The notes under the pieces are model-generated. The model saw only the letters and a program-made list of their open reading frames with translations. It was not told where the DNA came from and made no database searches. Shown piece after piece: positions 22,301 through 35,400 of a stretch of 49,622 bases of DNA (positions are counted from its first letter, which is position 1; every line of letters starts with the position of its first letter). This stretch comes from Blastomyces gilchristii SLH14081. Lineage: Eukaryota; Ascomycota; Eurotiomycetes; Onygenales; Ajellomycetaceae. The translations under genes and the position numbers were made by a program. The stretch lies in contig NW_003101681.1 in NCBI RefSeq assembly GCF_000003855.2, positions 338,191-387,812 on the forward strand, in the 5' to 3' direction.

Positions 22301-25300
22301 GGAAAAAGATTAGCTTCTGTTCAAATTTACAAGCAGAAGCTTGAAAAGATTGAATGATAATAATTTAAAGAGAAAATGACCATGAATGTGATTCTTATAT
22401 CTACTGTGATAGATAATATGTATAATATAAAAGTCATGATAGATAGCAGTCTATGTCATTATATAATGATTAAATCTTTAATTATAAGATATTATAATCT
22501 TTAGTATATCATCTTATCAAGACTCTGACTTCTCACAGAATTTGATACTTCAAAAGATATTCACACTCATTACATAGTGAAACTAAACATAGATGTCAGA
22601 GAATACTAACATGAAAATATCTATATATATAAAGTTAATAATCTTGACTATAATCTTATACTAGAACTTATCTAACTATCTGAATAAGACATCTTGTTAA
22701 ACACTTAAAACAGGAGCTTAATAGTCTCTAACAATGATAGAATTCACAAAGATAATATTCACAAGACTATGAATCTTACACAGATCTCTGTCAACACTTA
22801 TAAAATGCTCTGAAAAAGAAGTCATTATCAAAACTACTGAGAGAGTCACTGACAAAGTCACTGATAGTAAGACTATATATCAATCTATTTCATCAGTCTA
22901 ACTGATATTAAGAAAGCTCTAGATAAGTTATTCTATACTATAATAATAGATTCTCACACAAAACTCTCTTAATAATATCATGAATATCTAGATGTCTTCT
23001 GACAAGATAATATTATAAATATATCTTCTTTACAAGATTCAGAAGTGAATCACAGTATCAAGTTAGAAAAGAAGAATGATAAGAACTCTGAACCACTGTG
23101 AGACTCTCTTTATAATATGTCTCAAGATGAACTTCTTCTTCTTTAGAAGACACTCAATGATCTGTTGAATAAGAAATTTATATATATTAGTAACTCTTTC
23201 ACTGCAGCTTCTATTCTCTTTATAAAGAAGTCAGATGAAGAACTTCAATTCTGTGTGAACTATTGAGATCTGAACAGATTGACAAAGAAAGATTGTTATC
23301 TCTTATCTCTCATCAATGAAATTCTAGCATATATCAGATAAGGTCAATGATTTATAAAGCTAGATATCATCACTGCATTTCATAAGATTTATATTACTAA
23401 AGAAGATGAATGACTTATAATATTCTGAACACATTACAGTCTCTTTAAATAAGTAGTCACACTTTTTGAACTGACTAATACTCTCAGTATATTTCAGAAG
23501 TATATCAACTGAACACTCTGAGATTTCCTTAATAAGTTTGTATCTGTATATTTAGATGACATTCTCATCTTCACTGACAGATTTAGAAAAGAATATCAAG
23601 AATATATGTAGAAGATATTACAATGATTATAAGAGACAGAACTATTAATAGATATTAATAAGTGTAATTTCAAAGTCAAGAGTATAAAATATCTAGGCTT
23701 TATCATAGAAGCTGACAAGAGAATTTGAATGAATTCTGAGAAACTCTCTGCTATTCTTGAGTGAGAGACTTTATGTACTATGAAAGATATATGAAGCTTC
23801 ATTGAATTTACTAACTTCTATCAGTAATTTATATGAAACTTCTCAGATATCACAAGATTACTCACAGAACTCACTAAGAAAGACTTAGTATTTCAATAGT
23901 CAGTAGATGCTGAAGCTGCATTTACACAGATAAAGAAGATATTCATTAATACCTCTCTGCTAATAACATTTGATTCTGATCATAAGACAGTTGTTAAAGC
24001 TGATTTCTCTGACTATATTATAGAAGAAGCTATATTGTAATACAATGATGAAGATATCTTATAATTATATATCTTCATATCTAAGAAACTGAGTTCTGCT
24101 GAATGCAACTATAAGATCTATGATAAGAAACTTCTCATAATTATACACTGTCTAGAAGAATGAAACTCTAACCTTCAAAGTGTCTCTGAATTTGAGATAA
24201 TCACAGATTATAAGAATCTCAAGCACTTTACAACTATCTGTAAACTTATTAAATAACAGATATAATGATCTGAGTTCTTAAGCTGCTTTTATTTTATAAT
24301 ACACTATCATTCTAGCAGTCAGAACATGATAACAGATGCCCTCTCATGACAGAAGTAAGATATATTATTCAATGTAAAAAATACTCACTGAATGAACTGA
24401 GAGCATCAGCTCTTGAATTCAAAGATACTAGTTGATTAAGATGAAACAGCTTATGACACTATATATACTTCTTCAATTAGAACTGTTACTAATATCTCAA
24501 CTTCTTCTGAATCTATATTAGATGAACTATAATATACAGCAGCTCAAACTGATGAACTTCTCTAAGTACTCACTGAAGCAGTATGACAAGAAGCACTCTG
24601 ATTTTTCTCAGAACTATGTATAAGAATCAACATCTCAGAATGTTCAATCAATGATAATAACACTCTATAATTCTGTGAATGATACTGAGTCTCTCACTCT
24701 GAACTCTTACACACTTGAATAATGTAAGAGATGCATGACTCTTATATAATCAACTATTCAGATTGTGAATAACTGTATTGAATGATCTCTCAAGATTTCT
24801 ACTGACCTGATATATCAAACAGTATCAGACATTTCATCTGAAACTGTAACTATTGTTTCTTCATCATCTTATAAAAGAACTGTAGAAAAGGCCTGCTGAA
24901 ATCACTTGATATTTCTGATAGAATCTGATGAGATGTGATAATTAACTTCACTATTAATCTCTCTGAGAGTAAGAGTTATAGAAATATTCTGGTTATTGTG
25001 AACTAATTGAGTAAGAGTGTAATATTGAAACTCTATAATAAGATGAATACTGAACAAGTCACTGAAGCTTTTCTAAGAAGCCTATTCTATCAGATGCATG
25101 AAGTACTGAGATCTATAGTATTGAATTAAGACTGTCAATTTGTGAGCACTCTCTGAACAAGAATCTGTCAAGTTCTTAAGATTATACACTGTTTGTCAAC
25201 TGTCTATCTCTCTGAGACTGATGATATGTCAGAACAGATAATTCAGACTGTAAAGAATTATCTTTGTAAGTTCTGCAATCACTTATAAGACAATTGATAT

Positions 25301-26002
25301 GATCTTCTTCTATACACAGAGGTTGCTATTAACAACTGAGATACTGTTTCAATAGATGTAAGCCTGTTCTTTCTTACACACAGTTATTATATGAAAGTAT
25401 TGAATCTTCTAGAAATCACATATTTCATACTGAATCTCTGCAGTTCAATTCAGATCAATGATAACATAGTAATAAAGCTCTGTGACATCTGTGACTGAGC
25501 AGAGGCCTTCATGACAACTGCAAAACAAGATTAAGAGAATCAAATCAATGTTCACTGAGATTTCACTGAGCAATATAAGATAAAAGACTTGATATGATTG
25601 AATATCAAGAATATAGAGATCACATGTTCATCTTGTACACTGAATTACCATTATATCAAGTATAAAGTGATAGAAGTTCTACATAGTCATAATCACTGTC
25701 TTAACATATCATCAGAAATTCATAATATCTTTCACATGAGCTTGCTTCATCATACTGTCACTGATTCATTCTCTTCTCAACTGATTTCTGACTAACAGCT
25801 GCCAGAGATCATAGAAGAAGATAATGAACTTGAATGAGAGATTGAAGATATTCTTGATAAGAGATTCTGCAGCTGTGGCCTATAATATCTTGTAAAATGA
25901 GTTAGCTATAATTACTCAATCTGAACTCTGAGTTTCACATTATCTGAGATTACAGCTCTTAACTGATGAGAAGTATATATGATCAGAGAAGAAGAGAACT
26001 AA
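22301..26002 (+). pseudogene. Gypsy E1 pol: protease, RT, RNase H, integrase, chromodomain, decayed
   Basis: Domains in order are: protease remnant (about 22430-22700); RT (about 23090-23800) with ASILFIKKSDEELQFCVNY, KLDIITAFH and an intact catalytic box YLDD at 23549-23560; RNase H (about 23900-24350) with KADFSDY and [10 protein letters not shown]; integrase (about 24600-25560) with a WPDI-type zinc region end near 24800 and DDE-core remnants; a GPY/F-like module ending IFHMSLLHH (about 25720-25750); and a chromodomain at about 25828-25970 (ELEWEIEDILDKR, QYLVKWVSYN). Most Trp codons are TGA. Apart from the stops the frame is long and without obvious frameshifts. Confidence 0.9.
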
Positions 26003-26295
26003 TATGATGAGCTGTGTCTGATCATTATATAGACTATTTCTTTACACTTCATAGATTTAACTGAATGCTCTGATTCTCAGTCATTCTCAATTACTGATTC
26101 TCAGCTGAAAAATCCACAGAATTTCTATTCTTCCACTCTGAAGCTTCATCATGTACACACTATGTACATATATAAATATTCACTCTGATCACTGATTCTC
26201 ATACTTCCTCTTTCTTTTCCTTCTTTAATGTTTTTTACTTTGTTATATAAGACCTATAAATATTATACCGATCTATTCGGTGTAGGCCTCTTTCA
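26003..26295 (+). repeat. Gypsy E1 3' LTR, 293 bp
   Basis: Same length as the 5' LTR and aligned throughout. It is preceded by a purine-rich run (about 25985-26000). It ends CTCTTTCA directly before the GAAAT duplication. Confidence 0.88.
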
Positions 26296-26300
26296 GAAAT

Positions 26301-28235
26301 GCTGTATGTGAAGCGGTCTTTCTCACACTGAGAAAATATATGATAACATTCTCAGTGCTTATTCAATCAGATAATAATAAACCTTTCTATATTAAGACAA
26401 ATGCATTTAAATGAGCTATCAGAGGCGCTCTTCTGCAGATAAGCAAAAACAGCAAGCTGCACTCAGTGATGTACAATAATAGAAAACTATCAGATGCTGA
26501 GCTCAATTACTCAGTGCATGAAAAGGAATTACTAGTAATCAAGCACACACTGATATTGTGAGATAGATACATCAATAACAGGCATATGACAACAGTGATT
26601 ACAGATCACAAAAGTCTTATCTGTCTATAATTGATAATAAAACTCTTCAAACACTTAGCACATTGAATCTCGGAGTTCTAAGCATACAATCTTCATATTA
26701 AATACTGAAACAGATTGAATACTGTGATATCTGATACAATCAGTCACAGACCTGATTTGATGAATGAGAATTCTATGAATCAGATATAAGAGAAATTCAT
26801 GTTAAATGTGCTGAGAGAATGCAAGGAATCAGAATGAGTGAATACAATGACCTCTTGCTTAGAGAATGATAAGATGTCAGATGACAAGCATCTTGTGAAA
26901 GTAGTAGAAGAGATGCTTTTAAACTTCAAGCTGAGGAAATTGAAAAATGATGTTATACTTTATCATAATCTAGAATATGCAGAAGCTCTCTATCTGAAAC
27001 ATTTATTTAGATATAACATAGTAACTTCAATGTACAAGGAATTCAGTCTCTTAGAAAGTCCTGAACTCATGAGTATACTTAAATCAAGAGTGTACTGACT
27101 AAGCATGACTGAGAACATTCAGATATATACTTACAAGTGCCTGAATTACCAGGTCATGAAAGAATCTAAGAAAGGATTAGAATGTGAGAAAGCACAATAT
27201 CAGATGAAATGTAAGATACAACTATTTAAATAATGAGAGATGAATGTCATAGATATATTATCACAAATATCAAATGAAAATTATTGAATAATCACTGCTA
27301 TTAACTATACTACTGACTGGTCAGTTGCAAAAGCAGTTTCAGAGATGATAGAGAAGATGATGATAAAGTTTCTACATAATGAGATCTATGTTAACTATGA
27401 AATACTGTGTAAGATTATAACTGATAATGATATGAATCTTATAGAAGAAGTAGTGAGGCATTTCATAGATCAGTTATAGACAAGATATCATAGAATGACA
27501 TCATATCACTTACAGATAAATGAGAAGATAAAACACTTAAATGAAATCTTGAGTAACATGCTGATGAAATATCTAGTGAGCAAGTCTATGAGACTATAAG
27601 ATGAATATCTCAGACAGATACTATTAATCATACAGATTTAACAGCATGCAGTCTTCAAGCATTCATTATTCTATTTATTATATGAATTGTATTCACACAT
27701 TCTGAAGAATGCTTTGAAAAAGATGAGAGAGAGAACAATAGTTGCAGATATAACAGTTATAACTATAGCAGTCACAGATGTGAAATCAAGATTGAAAGAG
27801 ATCAGTCATGCANNNNNNNNNNNNNNNNNNNNNNNNNNNNNNNNNNNNNNNNNNNNNNNNNNNNNNNNNNNNNNNNNNNNNNNNNNNNNNNNNNNNNNNN
27901 NNNNNNNNNNNNTCTCAAGATAAGAATGTAGATTTTTATATATAATGAGAGTTATAAGAAGTTTCAATCTAGATAATTTGAACTATATAAAATACTTAAA
28001 TCACATTCTCTGAGAACATATGCATTGAAAGAATCAGAGAGATGAATCTTACATAACTTAATAAATGATTTATATCTTATAAAAATAAAGATATAAGATC
28101 TGAGTGAATTATAATTATCTACAGCACTATCATCAGTGTTGAAAAAGAAGAGACTTATAATTGAAAAGTCTCACAAAGTAAGAGAAATTATAAATACTTA
28201 TAAATCAGATAATCTCACTTATTCTGATCTTTTTA
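26301..28235 (+). pseudogene. Gypsy A2 pol, second part: RNase H end and integrase, with assembly gap
   Basis: RNase H resumes after E1 (VHEKELLVIKH near 26518-26550). The integrase zinc domain lies at 26838-27180 and the core at about 27240-27600, including a DNDMN region near 27425. The C-terminal DNA-binding part follows the N gap from 27913. The same region is uninterrupted in A3 (about 42850-44500, minus). Confidence 0.82.
27813..27912. other. Assembly gap of 100 N
   Basis: Exactly 100 undetermined bases in the Gypsy A2 integrase. The round number suggests a gap of unknown size. The matching A3 sequence near 42900-42965 is short, so little element sequence seems to be missing. Confidence 0.95.
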
Positions 28236-30899
28236 TAATTATAAGAAAAGAATAGAAAGTAATGAAGAAATCAGATAAATATCACACTTCAATAAGTGAT
28301 AAGACTGTAGCCAGTTGTATAATAATGCACTGTAAATAGCAGATATAACATAGTAAAGAGCAGTTTCAGAGTAGCAGACTTGCACATGAATCAGATTACA
28401 GAAGAAGAAGAAATTCAGAGTTGAATTCAACTATTTACATCAGTTCAATCACAGAGATAACAGAGAATGAATCATCTGAAACATTCACAGATATATTGAA
28501 TTAAGTCATCTCAATTTCTGAAGACACTCAGAGATTGAGTAAGATTAGTTTCAATGAGCTATTCACTGTAGTGATCTGAGCAGGTAAAGATAGACAGTAT
28601 AATGCATAAGACAGAATCACAAGATAAAAGCTACTAAATCTAGTCACTGAACACTGTATTATATAGAGATCATGTAAGAGTAGTGACTAGCAGACAAAGA
28701 AAAAGTATAAGAAAGAAAAGAAATAATGAATTGATTATCAACTATAAGAGTCAGCTGTAAAAAGACAAATATTATTATATACATCTCATTCATTTTCATA
28801 TATCACATATTTAATCTATTTTCAATATCATGTCGTCTGAAAAACATTAAAAACAAAGAAAATCTCAAAACTCAAGATCTGTAAGAAATTCAAGAGCTGT
28901 AAGTTACTCTTATAATAATATCACACACATCTCTGATTTCTCTATCACTCTATGTATGACATTAATATCATTTATCACAAGATTGACTGGAATACTAATA
29001 TAGAAATATGTATATATGTATATAGAAAAATTAAAGAAGAGTACAGAACTCACAGAATTAGAAGTCAGAGTAGAGAAAATGAAGATGAAAGAAATAGAAG
29101 AAGAAGAAGACACAGAACTGAATAAATAACAGTGAGAGTCATTCAGAGCTGAACACTTACAATTCAGTATACATACAACCTTTCTCACAGAGAAGAGAGA
29201 GAAAGTGCTGAGAGAAGCTTAAGAGTAGAAGAGAATAGTCTCAGTGATATTATTATCTTTAATTAAAATGATCTCTGATGCTGAAGTAACTAAGAACTAT
29301 TATTAGCATATGAAACTGTAACAACAAGAGTAATAATTATTAAATAAATATCTGCTGATCTTAAAATTATACATGTAATTACAACACACACAAGACTTCT
29401 CAGAAAGAGAGAGAGAGATATAGAGAAATACAGAAAGCAGAACACAGCATGTAAACAGCTCATTCTTATAATAACATCTCAGACAAGGTGTACAAGTCTT
29501 ACATCTGTGAGTGTAAAAGAGTATAATATTCATATTCTTATTTCTGAAAACACAGATATCTTTCATCTGCATCATGAAGTCAGATAACAGATATCAGAGA
29601 ATAGACTGATACAGATCTATTATCTCAAAGAAATTTATCAGAATAAATATATCTGTAATATTGAATTTAATAGTCATAAAAAGTTTCTTGATATCTGTGA
29701 ATATCATGACTTTATATATAATAAAACTCATAATAATTTCTTCTAAGAACAGAAAAATCAGTGTTAGAAAGAAAGATGAAAAAGAAAAAGACTGACAATT
29801 TTAACACTGTTGAAAGAGAGAATAATTCTCTGATATGAATGAATAATTATCTCATTATAAATATTTAAAATAAACATAATAATTGACATCTGTGACTGAG
29901 CTTCAGATAGTTGTATTATATACAGTCTTCATGCAATAAATCATTTTAGAGATTGATAAGAAGAGTGAGAGTGTATATACTGAGAAATGTGATTCATTAA
30001 GTCTATATAATATCTTCTTGAAATAGAAAGAGCTGATAATGAAAGCAGAGATAATAGAAGCAGAGAGAGCAGAAGTAGCAGAAGTAAGAGTCATTAGAAC
30101 AGAGATAGCAGAAGTGAGAGAGTCAGATATAGAGACAGATGTAGAAGATTGAGAAGAAGTAGTAGAGAAAGAAACAGAGAGAGTAGAGAGAGACACAGAA
30201 GACTCAGTTATACATAATATGAACAATTTCTTCATCATTACATCTCTCAAGTTCTCAATCAATAATTCAATATTGAGATTATAATCATTGACAGATATAG
30301 ATCTGTCAACATATGAAGATTCTATATAAATTAAAATAAATATATCAGCATCTGCAGCTATACAAAACAATCAGAAAATATGATCAGAAAACATGATCAG
30401 ATACTCACTGAAGAAAAGAGAGTCAGAGATATATAAGAAGATGAAGAAAATGTATCATTTATAATAGTATGTTCTGATAATTATTAGAAGATAAATAAGT
30501 TCTGATTATATTTCATAACATATTATACTTACTGCTAATAAACTGTCTGATATAAGTACTATGATAATACTTATTATAGAAATAAGAGATCATTGCCAGA
30601 AATATATACAATATAATAGATAAACAGATAGAGAATGTTGAATAGAAGAAGAAGTGGAAATCTTGAAGAAGATGATAATATTCAATGATGATGATAATGA
30701 AGAAGATAATTGAAGAATGAGAAAAGTTAGTGAATAAGTGATATAATATAGTGAAAGTTTCTTTGTAAGAGTGTATACAGAATACTAGCTAAATCAGAAA
30801 TAGATCACACAATTGTAAATACTAGTAATGCACTAATCTGCATGAAGCTAGAGTATATATCAGAATCATGTGAGCATGACTGAATCTGATAAGAAAGAA
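28236..30899 (+). other. Gypsy A2 post-pol region of unknown coding content
   Basis: About 2.65 kb lies between the integrase and the 3' LTR, far more than a simple Gypsy element needs. Open stretches occur on both strands. On the plus strand, an acidic repetitive segment (AEVAEVR, VEKETERVERD near 30050-30200) and a charged segment near 29620-29780 can be read through decay stops. On the minus strand there are frames at 30370-29903 (155 codons, Ser/Thr-rich), 29575-29303 (90 codons, Cys-rich with CxxC pairs), 29188-28910 and 28430-28239, with counterparts in A3. No known domain is recognised. A purine run AAGAAAGAA (30891-30899) abuts the 3' LTR as a polypurine tract. Confidence 0.55.
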
Positions 30900-31066
30900 T
30901 ATGATTTGAAAGAATGTATAACTGTTGAATAATAATACAGTCACTTCTGAACTTGCTTACAAATGTAAAGAGGCCATAGCGGCCACTAATTAATTTAGTG
31001 TACTGTATATAAGAAGTCAGTGTACGCCTGTAATTATACGCTGGCTCAAGCCACCTTTGAATCACA
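30900..31066 (+). repeat. Gypsy A2 3' LTR, 167 bp
   Basis: Same length as the 5' LTR but more decayed at its left end, where TGTGGTTCGG reads TATGATTTGA. It is followed by CTTC and the 3' part of SINE-1. Confidence 0.88.
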
Positions 31067-31243
31067 CTTCTTTGTATTTTCTATATTCTTATTATCTTGA
31101 CATGATCTCAACATCTGTATTTTCTTCTGTATAATCAACACTTAACCTGTATTTAACATCACATAAGCACTCATCATAAGCTTCACTTGCATATGAGTAT
31201 AATGAAAGAATAATAATAATAATAATAATAACTTATGAAGTAT

Positions 31244-32137
31244 AAGTAATATATACTATTAATCTTCTTAAAGATATCTCTGCAACTACTTAAGCTATTA
31301 AGAAGAGAGAGCTTGAGTGTATTAATACTGTTATAACTTAGAAAGAATTCAAAGACTTTCTACTGAATCAGATTAAAGATCACTGTAACTATAACTTTAT
31401 AGTAGTATAGTAGTTTAACTCATTATATTAATAAGATAATAAAAATTCTTTCAATTTTAATGTAAGATTTGAAGAATATTAAGAGAAGTTAATCAATGAT
31501 TTAAATCAATTAAAAATACAGCTTTATCTTATAAAGCTGACTTATAAGATACAGATAATAATATCATAGTATCAGAGTTTATTAATTAATTATACTAAGC
31601 TTGTTAACTTAGCTCTCTAAACCTATTTAAATAATTAATACTCTGAGAAAAACATTAATAAGATCTCTTCTAAATAATTAATAACAGAATCTAAATAGTA
31701 TTATAACAGCTTCAGTGTAGAGAATATAAAGAAGAATTTTAAGTATTTTAATTCTTCACTCATTGTAAAGAAATACTAAAAAAGATTTAGTAAAGATCTC
31801 TACTTTAACTGTGAAGCTGATAATCACTATACTAGTAATTATAAGAAGCTGAAGAAGAGAAGAAACTGAGAAGATATCTTCTTAAAGTTAACTTCTCTTC
31901 TAATAAATATATTCACAGAAGATAAAGAAGAGAAAGAAATAAAGAATTAATAATTCTTATATCTCTGAGTTTACATTATAATGACAATGAATACTCTGAA
32001 TAAGAAGATACTAGTAAGATATCTACTTAACTTCAGGGTATATATTAATTTCATATTCTATTTCTTTTCTTTTATGAAGAATTGAAAGAAGATAGACTTA
32101 TTAGATTATATGAAATTTACTGATAAAATAAAATATC
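31244..32137 (+). pseudogene. Gypsy D gag, second part, with CCHC knuckle, decayed
   Basis: Continues the frame of 15294-15495 after removal of SINE-1. It shows a capsid-like helical region and a nucleocapsid knuckle at about 31799-31845 (FNCEADNHYTSN, with the first and last Cys decayed to Tyr). A protease region of unclear borders follows. The frame then continues, again without shift, at 37816 after removal of E2 and its duplication. Confidence 0.75.
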
Positions 32138-32446
32138 TGTAAGAGGCCTACGCCGAATAGATCGGTATAATATTTATAGATCTTATATAACAAAGAGAAA
32201 AACATTAGAGAAGAAAAGAAAGAGAAAGTGTGAAAATCAGTAATCAGAGTGAATATTTATACGCGTATATAATGATGTACACAGTGGGACTTCAGGGCGG
32301 AAGAATCTATACATGTTCATAGTGGCCGAGGATCGGCAATTGAGAATGGCTGAGAATCGGAGTGTACATGTTTGAGAATAGAGTGATTGAAATCTGTGAA
32401 GTGTAACAGAATAGTCTATATAATTGATCAGATGCAGTCTGTCATA
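32138..32446 (-). repeat. Gypsy E2 3' LTR, 309 bp
   Basis: Inner end reads TGCAGTCTGTCATA where the 5' LTR has CGCAGCCCGCCACA, so this copy has lost many CpG and CC sites. The outer end keeps GAGGCCTACGCCG. Confidence 0.88.
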
Positions 32447-35400
32447 TTAGTTCTTCTCTTTCAGAAGCAGTTCTCACTGATCAAGAGCTGCTGTTTCAGA
32501 TAACACAGAACTCAGAGTTCAGATCAGTTGATCATAGCTGACTCATTTCATAAGATGTTATCAGCTGCAGCTGTGTGATCTCTTATCAAGAATATCTTTA
32601 ATCTTCTACTCAAGCTCATTATCTTCTTCTATAATCTCTGACAGTTGTCAGTTGAAAGTCAGTTAAGAAGAGAACAGATTGATGACAGTGCAGCAGAGCA
32701 AGCTTGTATGAAAGATATTATAAATCTCTGATAATATGTTAAGATAATAGTTGTGACTATCTAGAACTTCTATCACTTTATACCTAATATAATGATAATC
32801 TAGTGTATGAGATGAATATGTGATTTGTATATTCTTAAGATTCAATCATACTAGATCTTCTATCTTATATTATTCAGCAGGGTTTTGATAAACATTGATT
32901 CAATCTTCTTAATTCTGTTTAGTACTTGTCATGAAGGCTTCTACTCAATCATAGATATCTCAGAGTTTTATTACTATATTATCAGCAATCTGAATTGAAC
33001 TGCAGAGATTCAGTGTAAACTGTGTGATCTCTAGAAGATCTAACATCTTTATATGATAACTGTGTATAAGAAAGAACAGACTTATATCTGTTGAAATAAC
33101 ATCTCAATCATTGATAGTAATCTCTGTATATAGAAGAAGATTATATTAATTATCTTATAAGTAGTTACAGAACTTATAAAGATAATTCTTTGTAATCTGA
33201 ATTATCTGTTCTGATATATCATCAGTCTTAGAGTGATAGATAGTTAATAAACAGTGTATAATCTTAAGAACTTGACAGATTCTTGTTTAGAGAGTGCTTA
33301 TAAATTAACAGTCTTAATCTGATACTATAGATCTCAGCAATTCATATATTTAATAGAATAAGCTTCTTAGAAAAGCTTCAGTGACTTGTTCAGTATTCAT
33401 CTTATCACAGAGTTTCAATATTACACTCTTACTTAATTGATTTATAATAATCAGAATGTTTCTACAACTCTTACTCTCAGAGAGATCAATAGTAAAGTTA
33501 ATTATCATATTTCATCAGATTCTATTAAAGATATGGAGTGATTTCAGCAGATCTTTTCTACAGTTCTTTCATAAGATGATGAAAGAATAATGATTACAGT
33601 TTCACACAAAGTGTCTGATACTGTTTAATATCTCAGATCAGTAGAAGTCTCAGAAGATCATTCTATACAGTTATTCACAGTCTGAATAATTAGTTATACA
33701 TGAATCATGCATCTCTTACATTATTCAGATGTGTAAGAGTTTGAAGTAAGAGACTTAGTATTATTCACAGAATTATAGAGTATTATTATCATCAATTGAA
33801 CATTCTGAGATATCAGTTCTTATATGTAGTTCTGAGGGAAATCAGGTTGCTTCTTGATATACTGCTTCAGTGAGTGCTTGAAGAAGTTCATCAGTTTGAG
33901 CTGTTATATGCTACAATTCATTCAGTGTAGATTCAGAGAATGTTCTGATCAGTAAAGTATATATAGTGTTATAAATAATCTCATTGTAATCAACTAATAT
34001 CTTCAGATTCAAGAGTCAGTGTTCTCAATTTATTCAGTATGTATCCGTCACATTGAACAGTATATCTTGTTCTCATTGCAAGAGAGCATCTGTCATTGAG
34101 TTCTGACTGCTGAGATGATAGTGTATTATAAAATAAAAGTAGCTTGAAAACTCTGATTATCACATCTGTTATTTAATAAGTTTACAGATTATTATAAAGT
34201 ACTTGAGATTCTTATAATCTGTGATTATCTCAAATTCAGAGATACTTCAGAGTTTAGAGTCTCATTCTTCTAGACAGTGTATAATCACAAGAAGTTTCTT
34301 ATCATAGATCTCATAGTTGCATTCAGTGAGACACAGTTTCTTAGACATGAAAATGCATGATTGTAAGACATCTTTATTATCATATTACAATATAGCTCTC
34401 TCTGTAATATAGTCAGAGAAGTCAGCTTTAACAACTGTTTTACAATCAGAATTAAATATTATTGGCAGAGAAATGTTGATAAACATCTTCTTTATCTATA
34501 TGAATGCAGCTTCAGTGTCTGCTAATTACTGAAATACTGAGTTCTTTCTGATAAGTTCTGTAAGTGATCTCATGATATCTGAGAAGTTTTATATAAATCA
34601 CTGATAGAAGTTAGCAAATCTGATGAAGCTTTATACATCTTTCACAGTATATAAAGCTTCTCATTCAGGAATAGCAGAGACTTTCTCAGAATTCATTCAA
34701 ATTCTCTTATCAGCTTCTATGATAAAACCTAGATCTTTGATACTCTTGACTTCAAAGTCAAACTTATCAATATTTATTAATGGTTCTGCTTCTCAAAATT
34801 ATTGTAATACTCTTTGCATGTGTTCTTAATATTCTTTTCTGAACTTATCAGTGAAGATGAGAATGTTATCAAGATATGCAGATGTAAATTCATCAAGGAA
34901 ATTCTAAAGTACTCAGTTGATATACTTCTGAAATGTACTGAGAGTATTGATCAGTTCAAAGAATGTAACTATTCATTCAAAGAGATTATAATATGTTTGA
35001 AATGCTCTAAGTCATTCATCTTCTTCAGTGATACAGATTTTATAAAATGTGATGATAATATCTAGTTTTCTAAATCATTATACTTGTCTGATATGAGCTA
35101 GGGTTTCATTGATAAGAGATAAAGAATAGCAGTTCTTCTTGATTAATCTGTTCAATTCTCAATAGTTCACACAGAATCAGAGTTCTTCACCTGATTTCTT
35201 TGTAAAGAGAATAGAAGCTGCAGCAGAAGAGTTACTAATACATATGAATTTCTTATTCAACAGATCATTGAGTGTCTTCTGAAGAAGAAGTTCATCTTGA
35301 GACATGTTATAAAGAGAGTCTCATGATGACTCAGAGTTCTTATCATTCTTCTTTTCTAACTTAATACTGTGATCTACTTCTGAGCCTTGTAAGAGAAGTA

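Larger units (their letters stand above)
20626..26295 (+). mobile_element. Gypsy E copy E1, full-length chromodomain retrotransposon
   Basis: Complete element of 5670 bp: LTRs of 293 bp (20626-20918, 26003-26295), gag, protease, RT, RNase H, integrase and chromodomain, flanked by GAAAT (20621-20625, 26296-26300). The site lies in the RNase H part of A2, whose sequence resumes at 26301. Chromoviruses of this type are common in fungi. Stops throughout make it inactive. No TGG-type primer-binding site is visible after the 5' LTR. Confidence 0.93.
16225..31066 (+). mobile_element. Gypsy A copy A2, both LTRs present, four interruptions
   Basis: LTR retrotransposon with 167-bp LTRs (16225-16391, 30900-31066) and flanking CTTC (16221-16224, 31067-31070). 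Removing MITE-2, SINE-2 and E1 with their duplications leaves about 8.27 kb, close to A3 without its MITE (about 8.25 kb). Order: LTR, gag, pol, a long post-pol region, LTR. A 100-N gap lies in it. It is decayed throughout and not mobile. Confidence 0.92.
15496..31230 (+). mobile_element. SINE-1: tRNA-derived SINE, interrupted by a MITE and Gypsy A2
   Basis: The SINE pieces are 15496-15502, 16011-16224 and 31067-31230. They join into an element collinear with SINE-2 (19671-20043). The tRNA-like head (about 16011-16100) is decayed: box A and box B carry C to T and G to A changes. The 3' piece ends in (AAT)n at about 31209-31230. A 13-bp TSD flanks the whole. It sits in the gag gene of Gypsy D. 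Confidence 0.9.

Noticed and set aside
34623..35065. Plus-strand open stretches in E2
   Set aside because: They are antisense to the clear minus-strand RT of E2; the same antisense stretch occurs in E1 at 23596-23802.
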